In this document: positions 54,346-62,763 of the stretch, one piece after another
Numbering within the stretch: position 1 is the stretch's first letter
Layout of the letters: the number at the start of each line of letters is the position of its first letter
Assembly: GCA_031367345.1 (NCBI GenBank)
Contig: JANLPR010000137.1
Location: forward strand, 1 to 64,000
Direction of reading: 5' to 3'
Length of the DNA stretch: 64,000 bases
DNA from: JADKIH01 sp031367345
GTDB taxonomy: Bacteria; Bacteroidota; Bacteroidia; AKYH767-A; 2013-40CM-41-45
Made by a program: the position numbers and the translations under genes
The notes under the pieces: model-generated
What the model was told of the DNA's origin: nothing
Databases searched by the model: none
Seen by the model: the letters and a program-made list of their open reading frames with translations, nothing else

Positions 54346-55599
54346 CTATTTTCTATTATAAACAAAGGAAAAAATTATTTGTGTAGCCCCAATGTTATTT
54401 GAAATATACTTTTTAGATTTTCTTCCGGCCATGATTCTCCTGTCTGGATCATTCATAAGTGAATTAAGTACTGAACTATATTCTTTTTGATCAATGATTG
54501 AAAATGCTGCTCCAAGTTTTACCAATTCTGTTGCTTCACGGAATTTATAATAATTGGGGCCGAAAATCACTGGCTTGCCATAAGCTGCAGGCTCTAAAAT
54601 GTTATGTATTCCTTTCCCAAATCCTCCACCTATATACGTAATGTCTGCATACCCGTAAACCGATGACAATTGTCCGATTGTATCGAGAATCATAATGCCT
54701 AAAGTGAAATCTGTCTCCTTCTCTGTAAATCTGAAACAATTTTTCTTTTTGCTCAACGTGCTAATTCTAGACTCTATATTCTTTAGATGCTCTTCATTTA
54801 TTTCATGTGGCGCAATTACAATTTTATAACCAACGTGCTTGTCATTAAAATAAGTTTGTAGAATTATTTCTTCGTCTTCGCTCCACGTACTGCCTGCAAT
54901 TAGTAATTTATTATCACCCTTAAAAAGCAAAAGCTTTTCTGACTGGTTCGTCGACTTGCTAATCTCTACAACTCTGTCAAATCGAGTGTCTCCTGAAACT
55001 GATGCATTTTTAACCTGAATAGATTGAAGGAGTCGGATGGAATTTAAATCTTGAACGAAAATGTGAGTAATTTTTTGTATTATTTTTCGAAAAAAAGTTC
55101 CATACCATTTAAAAAATAATTGATTGGGTCTAAAATTTGCCGAAATTATATAAACGCTTTTCCCTCTTTTCTTTAGTTCATCAATAAAATAAAACCAAAA
55201 TTCGTATTTGATAAAAAAAGTTTGATTGGGATTTAAGATATCTAAAAACAGTTTTGAGTTTTTACGAGTATCAAGAGGTAAATAACTAACAAAATCTACT
55301 CCCAAATAATTTTTCCTTATTTCATATCCTGATGGAGAAAAAAAAGTGAGAAGTAAAAAAGCATCCGGAAATTCTAATCGAATTTTCTCTATCAATGGTC
55401 GGCCTTGTTCAAATTCACCTAACGAAGCACAATGAAACCATATTCTGTTTTCAGGATTATTCTTTAAAGCACTTCGTAGTTTAGAGTCCCACTGCTTTCG
55501 ACCTTTCGTAAATTGACTTGCTTTTTTATTGCCAAGTATTGCAGCCATTTGTATAACAAACTCATAGCATTTAAGGATAATATTATACAAGATCCTCAT
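54346..55599 (-). CDS. waaA: 3-Deoxy-D-manno-octulosonic acid transferase
   Basis: The 417-residue glycosyltransferase attaches Kdo to lipid A in the inner membrane. Visible motifs are the N-terminal membrane segment, WFHCASLGEFEQGRPLI with the catalytic Glu (about 59), AGSTWSEDEEIIL (about 235) and GGGFGKGIHNILEPAAYGKPVIFGP (about 330). Length matches the family. It starts 3 bases after the outer-membrane protein gene upstream. Confidence 0.92.
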   Translation of the reverse strand: MRILYNIILKCYEFVIQMAAILGNKKASQFTKGRKQWDSKLRSALKNNPENRIWFHCASLGEFEQGRPLIEKIRLEFPDAFLLLTFFSPSGYEIRKNYLGVDFVSYLPLDTRKNSKLFLDILNPNQTFFIKYEFWFYFIDELKKRGKSVYIISANFRPNQLFFKWYGTFFRKIIQKITHIFVQDLNSIRLLQSIQVKNASVSGDTRFDRVVEISKSTNQSEKLLLFKGDNKLLIAGSTWSEDEEIILQTYFNDKHVGYKIVIAPHEINEEHLKNIESRISTLSKKKNCFRFTEKETDFTLGIMILDTIGQLSSVYGYADITYIGGGFGKGIHNILEPAAYGKPVIFGPNYYKFREATELVKLGAAFSIIDQKEYSSVLNSLMNDPDRRIMAGRKSKKYISNNIGATQIIFSFVYNRK

Positions 55600-55602
55600 C
55601 GA

Positions 55603-56355
55603 TCAATTAATATAATATTTGTCGGCTACCCTTTTATAAATTGGAAAAACCCAACCTACTCGAACGCCAATCAATATATCTGTACGTTTGGTAGAGTCGT
55701 GCAACCCGGTGTCAAAATTAAATGCTCTTCTATTTTGTGTAAACCCCTCAGTAAACTCAAAGCCGGCGTAAAAATTTACCAATCTCTTATTGCTGAAATT
55801 CATATATCCGATAAATTGGTTGATCATAAGGCCATTCGTTAAACGATCATACCCTTTCGCATTGTCTCCCTCTAAGTAGGGGATAGGGTTGCCGGGTGTA
55901 TCAATGTATATTCGGTGTTGCAAAAAGCCTATTCCTGCTGTAGCCAAAAGTCCTGAATTTTTATTCGGTCCAATTACAGGAAATATTTTTCCGATTTTTA
56001 AAACATATCTTGAACCTCTTTCACTCAAATTTACAATACTGAAAGACCCGCCACCGTCAATAATGTTTCCGTCAGGCGTTTTATATTGATCTAAGAAATG
56101 ACTTTCCTTTACATCCTCGCTGAAAATGAAATTGGCGTCTATACCTATCAACCAATTTGATTTTAACTTCCATTGAAATACTGCACCTGCTGAAAAACTA
56201 TTTCCAAAGCGTTCAGCTAAAATACCGGCAGGCAATTCATAACTAAATGTAGCCCCAATGATCGGAAATGAAATCGTTGAATCACGAATGCTATACTGAG
56301 CATCTGCATAACTTATCTTAGTTAGCAGTAGTAGTAATATTACTATTTTTCTCAT
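55603..56355 (-). CDS. Outer-membrane beta-barrel protein, unknown function
   Basis: The 250-residue protein has a signal peptide (ending near YADAQ) and alternating amphipathic strands ending in YYIN. I see no family signature. It shares a transcript with waaA, so a link to cell-envelope assembly is possible. Confidence 0.7.
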   Translation of the reverse strand: MRKIVILLLLLTKISYADAQYSIRDSTISFPIIGATFSYELPAGILAERFGNSFSAGAVFQWKLKSNWLIGIDANFIFSEDVKESHFLDQYKTPDGNIIDGGGSFSIVNLSERGSRYVLKIGKIFPVIGPNKNSGLLATAGIGFLQHRIYIDTPGNPIPYLEGDNAKGYDRLTNGLMINQFIGYMNFSNKRLVNFYAGFEFTEGFTQNRRAFNFDTGLHDSTKRTDILIGVRVGWVFPIYKRVADKYYIN

Positions 56356-56364
56356 TCTTTGTGA

Positions 56365-56895
56365 TTAAGGTTTTGGGGCTTCGTTTTGATATTTGTTCGA
56401 TTCCCCTCGTGGAATGGAAAGTGATTTAAATTGTTCTGCCTTTATTTGTTTGCAAAGAAACACTATTTGTCCACAATGATATGCATAGTGTGTTAATTGT
56501 CGATGAATTGCTCTAAGTACTGTATGAGGTTCATTTCTGATATAAACTGTTTTACTCAGATCATCTTCTTTCAAGGCATTGATTGCATTGAATAAGCATT
56601 GCCATCCCTTTTCCCAGTATGCTATTATTTCTTCCTTGCTTTGAAAGGCGTCGCTAAATTCTCCATCACGATTTCGCCCCGGCTTTTCTCCGTCGGTTGT
56701 GAGAAAATCGGTAAATCGGCTGATCATATTTCCCGCTAAATGTTTAATGATGATTGCCACACTATTCGATTCAAGCGAAGTACTATAGTGAAAATCGTTG
56801 TCGCTGATTTGAGAAAAAGCTTTTTCTGCATTTGATTTAAGACCTTTGAAGCTTTTCAAAGATTCCAATAAATACAATGCAGCTATATCGTTCAT
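56365..56895 (-). CDS. DinB-superfamily protein (DUF1572-type)
   Basis: This 176-residue helical protein has the DinB-like metal sites IIIKHLAGNM (His about 50) and QLTHYAYHCGQIVFL (His pair near 140). DUF1572/DinB proteins are metal-dependent, possibly thiol transferases; the substrate is unknown. It overlaps the cytidine deaminase gene by four bases. Confidence 0.8.
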   Translation of the reverse strand: MNDIAALYLLESLKSFKGLKSNAEKAFSQISDNDFHYSTSLESNSVAIIIKHLAGNMISRFTDFLTTDGEKPGRNRDGEFSDAFQSKEEIIAYWEKGWQCLFNAINALKEDDLSKTVYIRNEPHTVLRAIHRQLTHYAYHCGQIVFLCKQIKAEQFKSLSIPRGESNKYQNEAPKP

Positions 56896-57389
56896 GCCGT
56901 TTTTACTTTTAAATCATCTGCATTAAATTGATATGGCAATAGGTTAGCAATACTTGAGGCAATCAATATTTTTCCTGCTTCGCCTGTCATAATAACTCTT
57001 ATCTCCTGCTTGTAACGGTGCTCGTATTCTGCAATTGCTTGTCTGCAAGCTCCACATGGTGTAATCGGTGTATTGACATGAAATAGGTCTGAGTTGGCTG
57101 TTATAGCCATAGCTTTGATCTTTACATTCGGGTAATTGGCCCCCGCAGCAAAAATAGCCACTCTTTCTGCACACAAACCAATTGGATATGATGCATTTTC
57201 TTGATTGTTACCTCTGAGTATAATACCATTTTCTAGCATTATTGCTGCTCCCACATGAAAGTGGGAATATGGAGCATAGGCATTGTTCATACTTGCTTTC
57301 GCCTCTTGAATCAAATTCTTGTCTTCTAATGAAAGCTCGTCTTGATTTTCATATTCGTCTAAATTGCAATGGATCTCTAATTTCTTCAT
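56892..57389 (-). CDS. cdd: Cytidine deaminase
   Basis: The 165-residue zinc enzyme has NASYPIGLCAERVAIF with the Cys ligand and catalytic Glu and TPCGACRQAIAEY with the second Cys pair. AYAPYSHFHVGAAI is the usual first motif. It deaminates cytidine and deoxycytidine to uridine and deoxyuridine. Length exceeds the 130-residue minimum by an N-terminal extension. It overlaps the next gene by four bases. Confidence 0.93.
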   Translation of the reverse strand: MKKLEIHCNLDEYENQDELSLEDKNLIQEAKASMNNAYAPYSHFHVGAAIMLENGIILRGNNQENASYPIGLCAERVAIFAAGANYPNVKIKAMAITANSDLFHVNTPITPCGACRQAIAEYEHRYKQEIRVIMTGEAGKILIASSIANLLPYQFNADDLKVKTA

Positions 57390-57482
57390 ATTTTTTTAAA
57401 AAAGGGAGTTAAATGTACAAATTAGAATCGTTGATACCACATTTTTTATTTTTTCACCGGAAATGAAGAGCATAGAATGATA

Positions 57483-57535
57483 AACAATCGGGCAATCATT
57501 TGATATGTAAGTGATTGAATTGGTTTCCGATTGTT
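57483..57535. other. Potential nested stem-loop
   Basis: AACAATCGG (57483-57491) pairs with CCGATTGTT (57527-57535), and inside it CAATCA (57493-57498) pairs with TGATTG (57512-57517). This is compatible with a folded RNA or a DNA cruciform, but could be chance. Confidence 0.35.
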
Positions 57536-57778
57536 AAACAAGACCTGTTTTATTGGTATCATTTCGAAATAACGTTAAGCGCAAATCAATAATTGAAGAA
57601 TTTGTACCTTTTATCTTCGTTAATATGCTTCTCCGTTGTTCTAGTTTTATTCCCATCCATTCAGAAATACTAGCAGTCAAATATAGCATCGTTGATTAAA
57701 GGAAAATTGAATTTAATATAGGCGCTTTTATTGTAAAGTAAGTAAACCTTTCCATGGTTTGGCCGTATTGTAATCAAT

Positions 57779-57804
57779 CGAATGTTTTCGACGAAAAACA
57801 TTCG
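57779..57804. promoter_or_regulatory. Perfect 10-bp inverted repeat, candidate operator
   Basis: CGAATGTTTT (57779-57788) is repeated in reverse as AAAACATTCG (57795-57804) around a 6-base centre, ending 35 bases before the start of the lipoprotein gene. A sequence resembling a -7 element (CATCTTTG) follows. Confidence 0.5.
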
Positions 57805-57839
57805 AAAATATTATCATCTTTGCAGAAATATATCAGTCA

Positions 57840-58280
57840 ATGAAGTCAAATAATTTGTTGAAATTCCTATTTGTAATTACTCTTTCATCAATTTTCTTTT
57901 CATCATGTAAAAAGGATGAAGGAGTAGGCGGTACCAGTTCTATTGTTGGAAAAGTGTTTGTGCATAGTTATGACGTCAGTTTCCAATCCTTAGTTAGAAC
58001 TTACCCAGATGCTAGTCGTGAAGTTTTTATCATTTATGGCGATAGTCATTCCACTTACGACGATAGTTACAAAGCATCATATGATGGTTCGTTTGAATTT
58101 AAATATTTACAAAAAGGGAAATACAAACTCTTTATTTATTTAAAAGATACCACCGGTGCTTACCAAGGTAATTATAACTCTAATGCGCCAAAGATTCCGA
58201 AATTTGTTGATGTAGAGATTACCTCCAATGGAAGTACGGTTACCACCCCGGATATATATTCATTAGACAATAATAACTAA
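57840..58280 (+). CDS. Lipoprotein of unknown function
   Basis: The 146-residue protein has a lipobox ending in Cys at residue 23 (FFSSC), followed by KKDEG. The mature part resembles a beta-sandwich with GSFEFKYLQKGKYKLFIYL, similar to carboxypeptidase-regulatory-like domains. It is the first gene of the group ending with the DUF2490 gene. Confidence 0.72.
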   Translation: MKSNNLLKFLFVITLSSIFFSSCKKDEGVGGTSSIVGKVFVHSYDVSFQSLVRTYPDASREVFIIYGDSHSTYDDSYKASYDGSFEFKYLQKGKYKLFIYLKDTTGAYQGNYNSNAPKIPKFVDVEITSNGSTVTTPDIYSLDNNN

Positions 58281-58287
58281 TATAAAA

Positions 58288-58857
58288 ATGAAAATAAGAA
58301 TTCTGATACTTTCTGTTTTTTGTATTGTGCTATCTCATTCTACCTATGCGCAGAATAAAAAGGACATGAAAAAGAATCACGTAAAATCTGTTCGCGAAGT
58401 TGAAACAAGTATCAAAGATGGCAAAGCAGTAACAATCGACAATTCTTTTCAGCGTTTTGATAGCGATGCGAATGTAATTGAGTCAATCAATTACAATGAT
58501 GAAGGTAAAATTAAATTGCATCAAACTACCGTCTACAATAAAAATGGAGACAAAACCGAAGAAGTGATTTTTAATCCGGACGGAAAAATTAAAAAGAAAA
58601 AAATTTATAAATACAATTCAACAAATGATAAGATTGAAGAAGCTCAATTTGACCCTTCCGGAGTGTTAACGGAAAAAACTTCTACTGCGTATAATGCCAA
58701 TGGAGAAAAAATAACTGAAGTAGTCGTCGATGGAAAAGGTAATGTAACTGAGAAGTCGGTTATTATCTACGATAAAAAAGGCATGAAGATCGAACGGAAA
58801 ACAGTCGATGGACATGGTAACTTAGTCTCTGATAAGAAATATATTTACGAATATTAA
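58288..58857 (+). CDS. Secreted repeat protein
   Basis: The 189-residue protein has a signal peptide (ending near YAQ) and about five repeats of about 25 residues. Each has a NxxGKI or GEKI turn followed by a strand like KTEEVIFNPDG, similar to MORN-like or RHS-like hairpins found in Bacteroidota. Function unknown. It starts 7 bases after the lipoprotein stop. Confidence 0.72.
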   Translation: MKIRILILSVFCIVLSHSTYAQNKKDMKKNHVKSVREVETSIKDGKAVTIDNSFQRFDSDANVIESINYNDEGKIKLHQTTVYNKNGDKTEEVIFNPDGKIKKKKIYKYNSTNDKIEEAQFDPSGVLTEKTSTAYNANGEKITEVVVDGKGNVTEKSVIIYDKKGMKIERKTVDGHGNLVSDKKYIYEY

Positions 58858-58866
58858 CATTTTTAC

Positions 58867-59622
58867 TTGGATCAGCTAGACAAATTATTAAACGAATTTA
58901 TTCCCATTTCTCTAAAAGAAATGGATAGCGTTTCTCTGCAAGATAGGTTGGATACTAAATTTATGTTCAATGAAGCACTCTTGCCTGAGCTTCTTCAGCA
59001 AATGAAGAGTCGCTATTTTGTTCTTGAGATTAATGAAAAAAGATATTCTCACTATGAAACTTTATATTTCGACACTGCTGAATTCGGATTATACCTTCGT
59101 CACCACAATGGGAGAATCAACAGATTTAAATTTCGATCTAGAAGATATGTTGAGTCTAATCTCAATTTTTTCGAGATAAAATTTAAAAATAATAAAGGTA
59201 GAACTATAAAAGAACGAATTAAACGACCGGAATTAGTTAGAGAGATAAATGATAATGCGCGTGACTTTGTAAGATCTATTTCGCCGATCGATCCTGATTC
59301 TCTCGTGCCAAAATTATGGGTGAATTATCGTCGCTTGACTTTTGTAAATAAAACTTCAGCCGAACGACTTACAATTGATATGAATCTCAATTTTGTAGAT
59401 ACTTCGAATACAATATTTTATAAAGGATTAGTTATCGCAGAAGTAAAGAGGAGTAAAGCAAATGAAAAAAGTCCGTTTATTTCGTTGATGAGAAAATATT
59501 CTGTTCTGGAAAAATCTATCAGTAAATATTGTCTAGGTGTAATTACGCTAAATAAAAATATTAAAAAAAATAATTTCAAGCCAACTCTTTTATACTTAAA
59601 TAAATTACTTAAAGCATCATGA
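58867..59622 (+). CDS. VTC-domain protein (polyphosphate polymerase type)
   Basis: The 251-residue protein has the motifs of the VTC tunnel-fold domain: LDTKFMFNEALLPELL, ETLYFDTAEF, RFKFRSRRYVE and FEIKFKNNKGRTIKERI, with basic residues that in yeast Vtc4 bind polyphosphate. It could make or handle polyphosphate, but bacterial members are mostly untested. TTG start is used, because no ATG lies near the conserved N-terminus. Confidence 0.82.
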   Translation: MDQLDKLLNEFIPISLKEMDSVSLQDRLDTKFMFNEALLPELLQQMKSRYFVLEINEKRYSHYETLYFDTAEFGLYLRHHNGRINRFKFRSRRYVESNLNFFEIKFKNNKGRTIKERIKRPELVREINDNARDFVRSISPIDPDSLVPKLWVNYRRLTFVNKTSAERLTIDMNLNFVDTSNTIFYKGLVIAEVKRSKANEKSPFISLMRKYSVLEKSISKYCLGVITLNKNIKKNNFKPTLLYLNKLLKAS

Positions 59623-60245
59623 ACGACACATTGAACCAATTCGAATTGTTTGACAAATTATCTGATAAGTTTTTCTGGCGATTGCTAGTGGATGTATTAT
59701 CAATTTTGGTATTAGTCCGTTTTATTTATTTCAGAATTTATAAGAAAAAAGATTATCTCTTTACTTTCTTTCTTTTCAACATCATCATCTTTATTATTAC
59801 CTACCTCTTAAATAAAGTTGATATGTCACTAGGTGCTGCATTTGGATTGTTTGCAGTTTTCTCCATGCTTCGTTATCGTACGGAAGGGATCTCTACCAAA
59901 GATATGACGTACTTATTTATTGTGATTGCAATTGGATTAATATGCGCAGTAAGTAAAGCAACATATTTCGAACTTTCGATTATTAACGCCATTCTTATTG
60001 GTTTTACTTATGCTTTAGATGGAAACTGGCTTGTCAGAAATGAAATGGTAAAGACTATCCAATATGAAAATATTGAACTCATTAAGCCTCAACATTACGA
60101 AGCAATGGTAAATGATCTGAAAAATAGAACTGGTTTAGATATTCATCGTGCTACAGTAACAAAAATTGACTTTCTCAAAGATGTTGCTATCGTTAAGATC
60201 TATTTTTATGAAGACAGTATTCAGAAAGTGATACTGAAAAAATGA
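59619..60245 (+). CDS. DUF4956-type membrane protein
   Basis: The 208-residue protein has about four membrane segments and the motif AFGLFAVFSMLRYRTEGISTKDMTYLF characteristic of DUF4956. The C-terminal 70 residues are cytoplasmic. It overlaps the VTC gene by four bases (ATGA). Partners of this type occur next to VTC-domain genes in many bacteria; the role is unknown. Confidence 0.83.
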   Translation: MNDTLNQFELFDKLSDKFFWRLLVDVLSILVLVRFIYFRIYKKKDYLFTFFLFNIIIFIITYLLNKVDMSLGAAFGLFAVFSMLRYRTEGISTKDMTYLFIVIAIGLICAVSKATYFELSIINAILIGFTYALDGNWLVRNEMVKTIQYENIELIKPQHYEAMVNDLKNRTGLDIHRATVTKIDFLKDVAIVKIYFYEDSIQKVILKK

Positions 60246-60913
60246 TTATTATTCGACATTTTCTTTTATTTGCAGTTTGTGGATTGCTCGCGCTTCAGTC
60301 CCAGGCTCAAATTAATGATGTTCGAATTTGGACAAGCGCTACGGTTAAACATAAAATAACAAGAAAGCTTTCTGCATCTGTCAACGAAGAGTTACGTCTC
60401 AATCACGACGTTACAGAAATCGATCAACTCTTCTCTGATGCCGGAATTGAATATGAACTATTTAAAAATTTTAAAGTCGCCTTAAACTATCGTTTCATCA
60501 ACAAGAATAAGTTTACTTATTATGAAAAAGGACATCGACTTTATTCTGATGTATCTTATAAGTACAAGAAAAAACGATACTCGGTTTCTCTTAGGGAAAG
60601 AATAGAGGATGAATATACTGCTATTCTTAGTTCGGAAACAGGTAAGGTGCCCACTTGGAACTCCCGTACTAAGTTGACTTTTGCTTATACTCCAAAATCC
60701 AAGTATATCCCATACGCTTCTTTTGAAGTTTATTATTTATTTTCTCACCCCAAAGATAAAAACTTAGGGTATAATCGTTACCGTTGTACTGCAGGGGTAG
60801 AGTATGATTTTAATAAGATCCACTCAATCGAAGTGTATACACTCTTTCAAAAGGATGTTATTTACTCAGACAATGCTATCGTATATGGCATTGGATATAC
60901 TTTCAATCTTTAG
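60242..60913 (+). CDS. DUF2490-type outer-membrane protein
   Basis: The 223-residue protein has a signal peptide (ending near SQAQ) and a beta-barrel-like body with RIWTSATVKHKITRKLSASV and YFLYRF-like strands, ending in FNL. It overlaps the DUF4956 gene by four bases, so the three proteins are made together and span the envelope. Confidence 0.82.
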   Translation: MIIIRHFLLFAVCGLLALQSQAQINDVRIWTSATVKHKITRKLSASVNEELRLNHDVTEIDQLFSDAGIEYELFKNFKVALNYRFINKNKFTYYEKGHRLYSDVSYKYKKKRYSVSLRERIEDEYTAILSSETGKVPTWNSRTKLTFAYTPKSKYIPYASFEVYYLFSHPKDKNLGYNRYRCTAGVEYDFNKIHSIEVYTLFQKDVIYSDNAIVYGIGYTFNL

Positions 60914-60914
60914 T

Positions 60915-61388
60915 CTATTTTCTTATTAAAAGAGTAATTGCATAACAACAAACTCCTTCTTCTCGCCCTACAAACCCCATCTTTTCATTCGTTGTAGCCT
61001 TTATTGAAATATCATCTTCTTTTATCTGCATTACTTTTGCCATCACAGCTTGCATTTGTGGAATGTAAGCCGCTATTTTAGGTTTCTCTAAACAAAGTGT
61101 AACATCAATATTCCCAATTCGATAATTCTTGAGATCTATCAATAAGCAAACTCGCTCCAATAAAATCTTGCTATCAATGTTTTTGTAATCTGAAGACGTA
61201 TCGGGAAAATGCTTTCCTATGTCGCCTAAATTGGCAGCTCCTAAAAGTGCATCACAAATAGCATGAATCATTACATCGGCATCTGAATGACCGGTTGCTC
61301 CTTTTGGGTGCTCTATTTTTATTCCACCTAACCAAAAATCTCTGCCGACTTCTAATTGATGTACGTCAAAGCCAAATCCTATTCTCAT
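60915..61388 (-). CDS. ispF: 2-C-methyl-D-erythritol 2,4-cyclodiphosphate synthase
   Basis: The 157-residue enzyme of the MEP isoprenoid pathway has GFGFDVHQL near the start (zinc ligands D and H), GATGHSDADVMIHAICDALLGAANLGDIG and KATTNEKMGFVGREEG with the substrate site. Its 3' end is one base from the convergent DUF2490 gene. Confidence 0.96.
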   Translation of the reverse strand: MRIGFGFDVHQLEVGRDFWLGGIKIEHPKGATGHSDADVMIHAICDALLGAANLGDIGKHFPDTSSDYKNIDSKILLERVCLLIDLKNYRIGNIDVTLCLEKPKIAAYIPQMQAVMAKVMQIKEDDISIKATTNEKMGFVGREEGVCCYAITLLIRK

Positions 61389-61412
61389 AATCGCGTTGTT
61401 TATTATGCAAAT

Positions 61413-61445
61413 AAAAAAAAAGCGGATGAATCATCATCCGCTTTT
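61413..61445 (-). terminator. Intrinsic terminator after porV
   Basis: AGCGGATGA (61421-61429) pairs with TCATCCGCT (61434-61442), and on the minus strand the stem is followed by nine Ts. Confidence 0.9.
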
Positions 61446-61466
61446 CAAAATTATTTATTTCTTTTT

Positions 61467-62705
61467 TTATTCTGTCTTTTCTGAATTGTCAGCTTTTGGA
61501 GCATCAAAATCAAAGACTAGTGTAAATCTTAATGTGTTTTCTAATGGATTTCTTTGAGTTGTCGGAATCAAGTAAGCAAAATCAAGTCCGAATACATTGT
61601 ATCTTAGTCCGGCACCAATGGTAAAGAATTTACGATTTCCCTTTGTAGCTGCCTCGTGGAAGTAACCTGCTCTTATCGCAAATTGGTTGTCATACCAGTA
61701 TTCGGTTCCAATTGAATAAGTAAACTCCCTTAATTCTTCTTTGAATCCTGCCGGTGCATCAGACCATGAACTCAATAAGGCTCCCGGTACTGAAATATTC
61801 GTTGGGTCTTTTCCTGCTAAGACTACTTTGTTTCCATCTTGATATACGTAATTGCCGGTACTGTCTCGTTTATAAACCGGATTAGTAGGGACTAGCAATT
61901 TATTGATGTCTGCTCCGAATGATATAGAATTGTATTTGTCTAATTCTATTTTCAAGTTTGACCCTAAACGGAAATTTGTAGGAATAAAATCTTTCACCTT
62001 CGTATCGGTATAAGATATTTTATTTCCAATATTGCTGATGTTCAATCCAAAAGCTAATAAAGATTTCTTTTTAGATACTTCAACATCTTTCTTGTAATAA
62101 ACGGATACGTCAGCCGCTGCCGATGTTCCGGCATGTGTTGTCACTGTTCCATTTTGAATGGCTACGCCACCGGTCAAATTACTATAGATGTATCTCAATG
62201 CTAATCCTCCACTTAAATTTTCTCCGAGTTTTCTTGCATAGGCAACATCAAATGCCCATTCACTTGGAGAAAATGTATAATACTTCACAGCGTTGTCATC
62301 TGTAAAATCTATACTTCCCAACGAAAAATAGAGTAGGGATGCAGCTATTGTTTGATCGTTTTTTAATTTTTTATATCCCGACAAATAAGCAAGATTAATG
62401 TCATTTACTAAGGCTCTAAGCCAAGGAGTGTAAGACACTGAAAATCCACCATTCTTTTCTATGAATGCCAATTTAGCCGGATTCCAATGAATAGAATTAG
62501 GATCTGGAGTCGTTGCAACTCCATAATCACCCATTCCTCCGGCCCTTGAATCGGGCGCTATTTGTAGAAATGGAACTGCCGTTGTTATTGTGTTAATCTG
62601 TCCAAGTAACGAATCTCTGAATGTTGAGACCTGGCCTTTCGACGAATTCGATAACGTTAGGATTGCCATTATAGGCAATACCGATTTTTTTAAGTTAAAT
62701 CGCAT
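61467..62705 (-). CDS. porV: T9SS outer-membrane protein PorV
   Basis: The 412-residue protein has a signal peptide and the PorV-type start of mature protein with FLQIAPDSRAGGMGDYGVA, then SIHWNPAKLAF, and barrel strands to the C-terminus. PorV delivers cargo with sorting domains to the attachment complex containing PorU. The longest frame begins at a TTG (62744); ATG 62705 gives the normal signal peptide. It follows porU by 58 bases, so both are one operon. Confidence 0.93.
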   Translation of the reverse strand: MRFNLKKSVLPIMAILTLSNSSKGQVSTFRDSLLGQINTITTAVPFLQIAPDSRAGGMGDYGVATTPDPNSIHWNPAKLAFIEKNGGFSVSYTPWLRALVNDINLAYLSGYKKLKNDQTIAASLLYFSLGSIDFTDDNAVKYYTFSPSEWAFDVAYARKLGENLSGGLALRYIYSNLTGGVAIQNGTVTTHAGTSAAADVSVYYKKDVEVSKKKSLLAFGLNISNIGNKISYTDTKVKDFIPTNFRLGSNLKIELDKYNSISFGADINKLLVPTNPVYKRDSTGNYVYQDGNKVVLAGKDPTNISVPGALLSSWSDAPAGFKEELREFTYSIGTEYWYDNQFAIRAGYFHEAATKGNRKFFTIGAGLRYNVFGLDFAYLIPTTQRNPLENTLRFTLVFDFDAPKADNSEKTE

Positions 62706-62763
62706 CTTTTTTGTTAAAAATATAATATGCCTAATATACGGCAATAATTAAAAATTGTTTGGT

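Larger units (their letters stand above)
57390..57839. other. Long intergenic region of 450 bases between divergent genes
   Basis: No gene seen on either strand. It contains a potential stem (57483-57535) and a perfect inverted repeat (57779-57804) close to the next gene start. Both are described separately. Confidence 0.7.
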
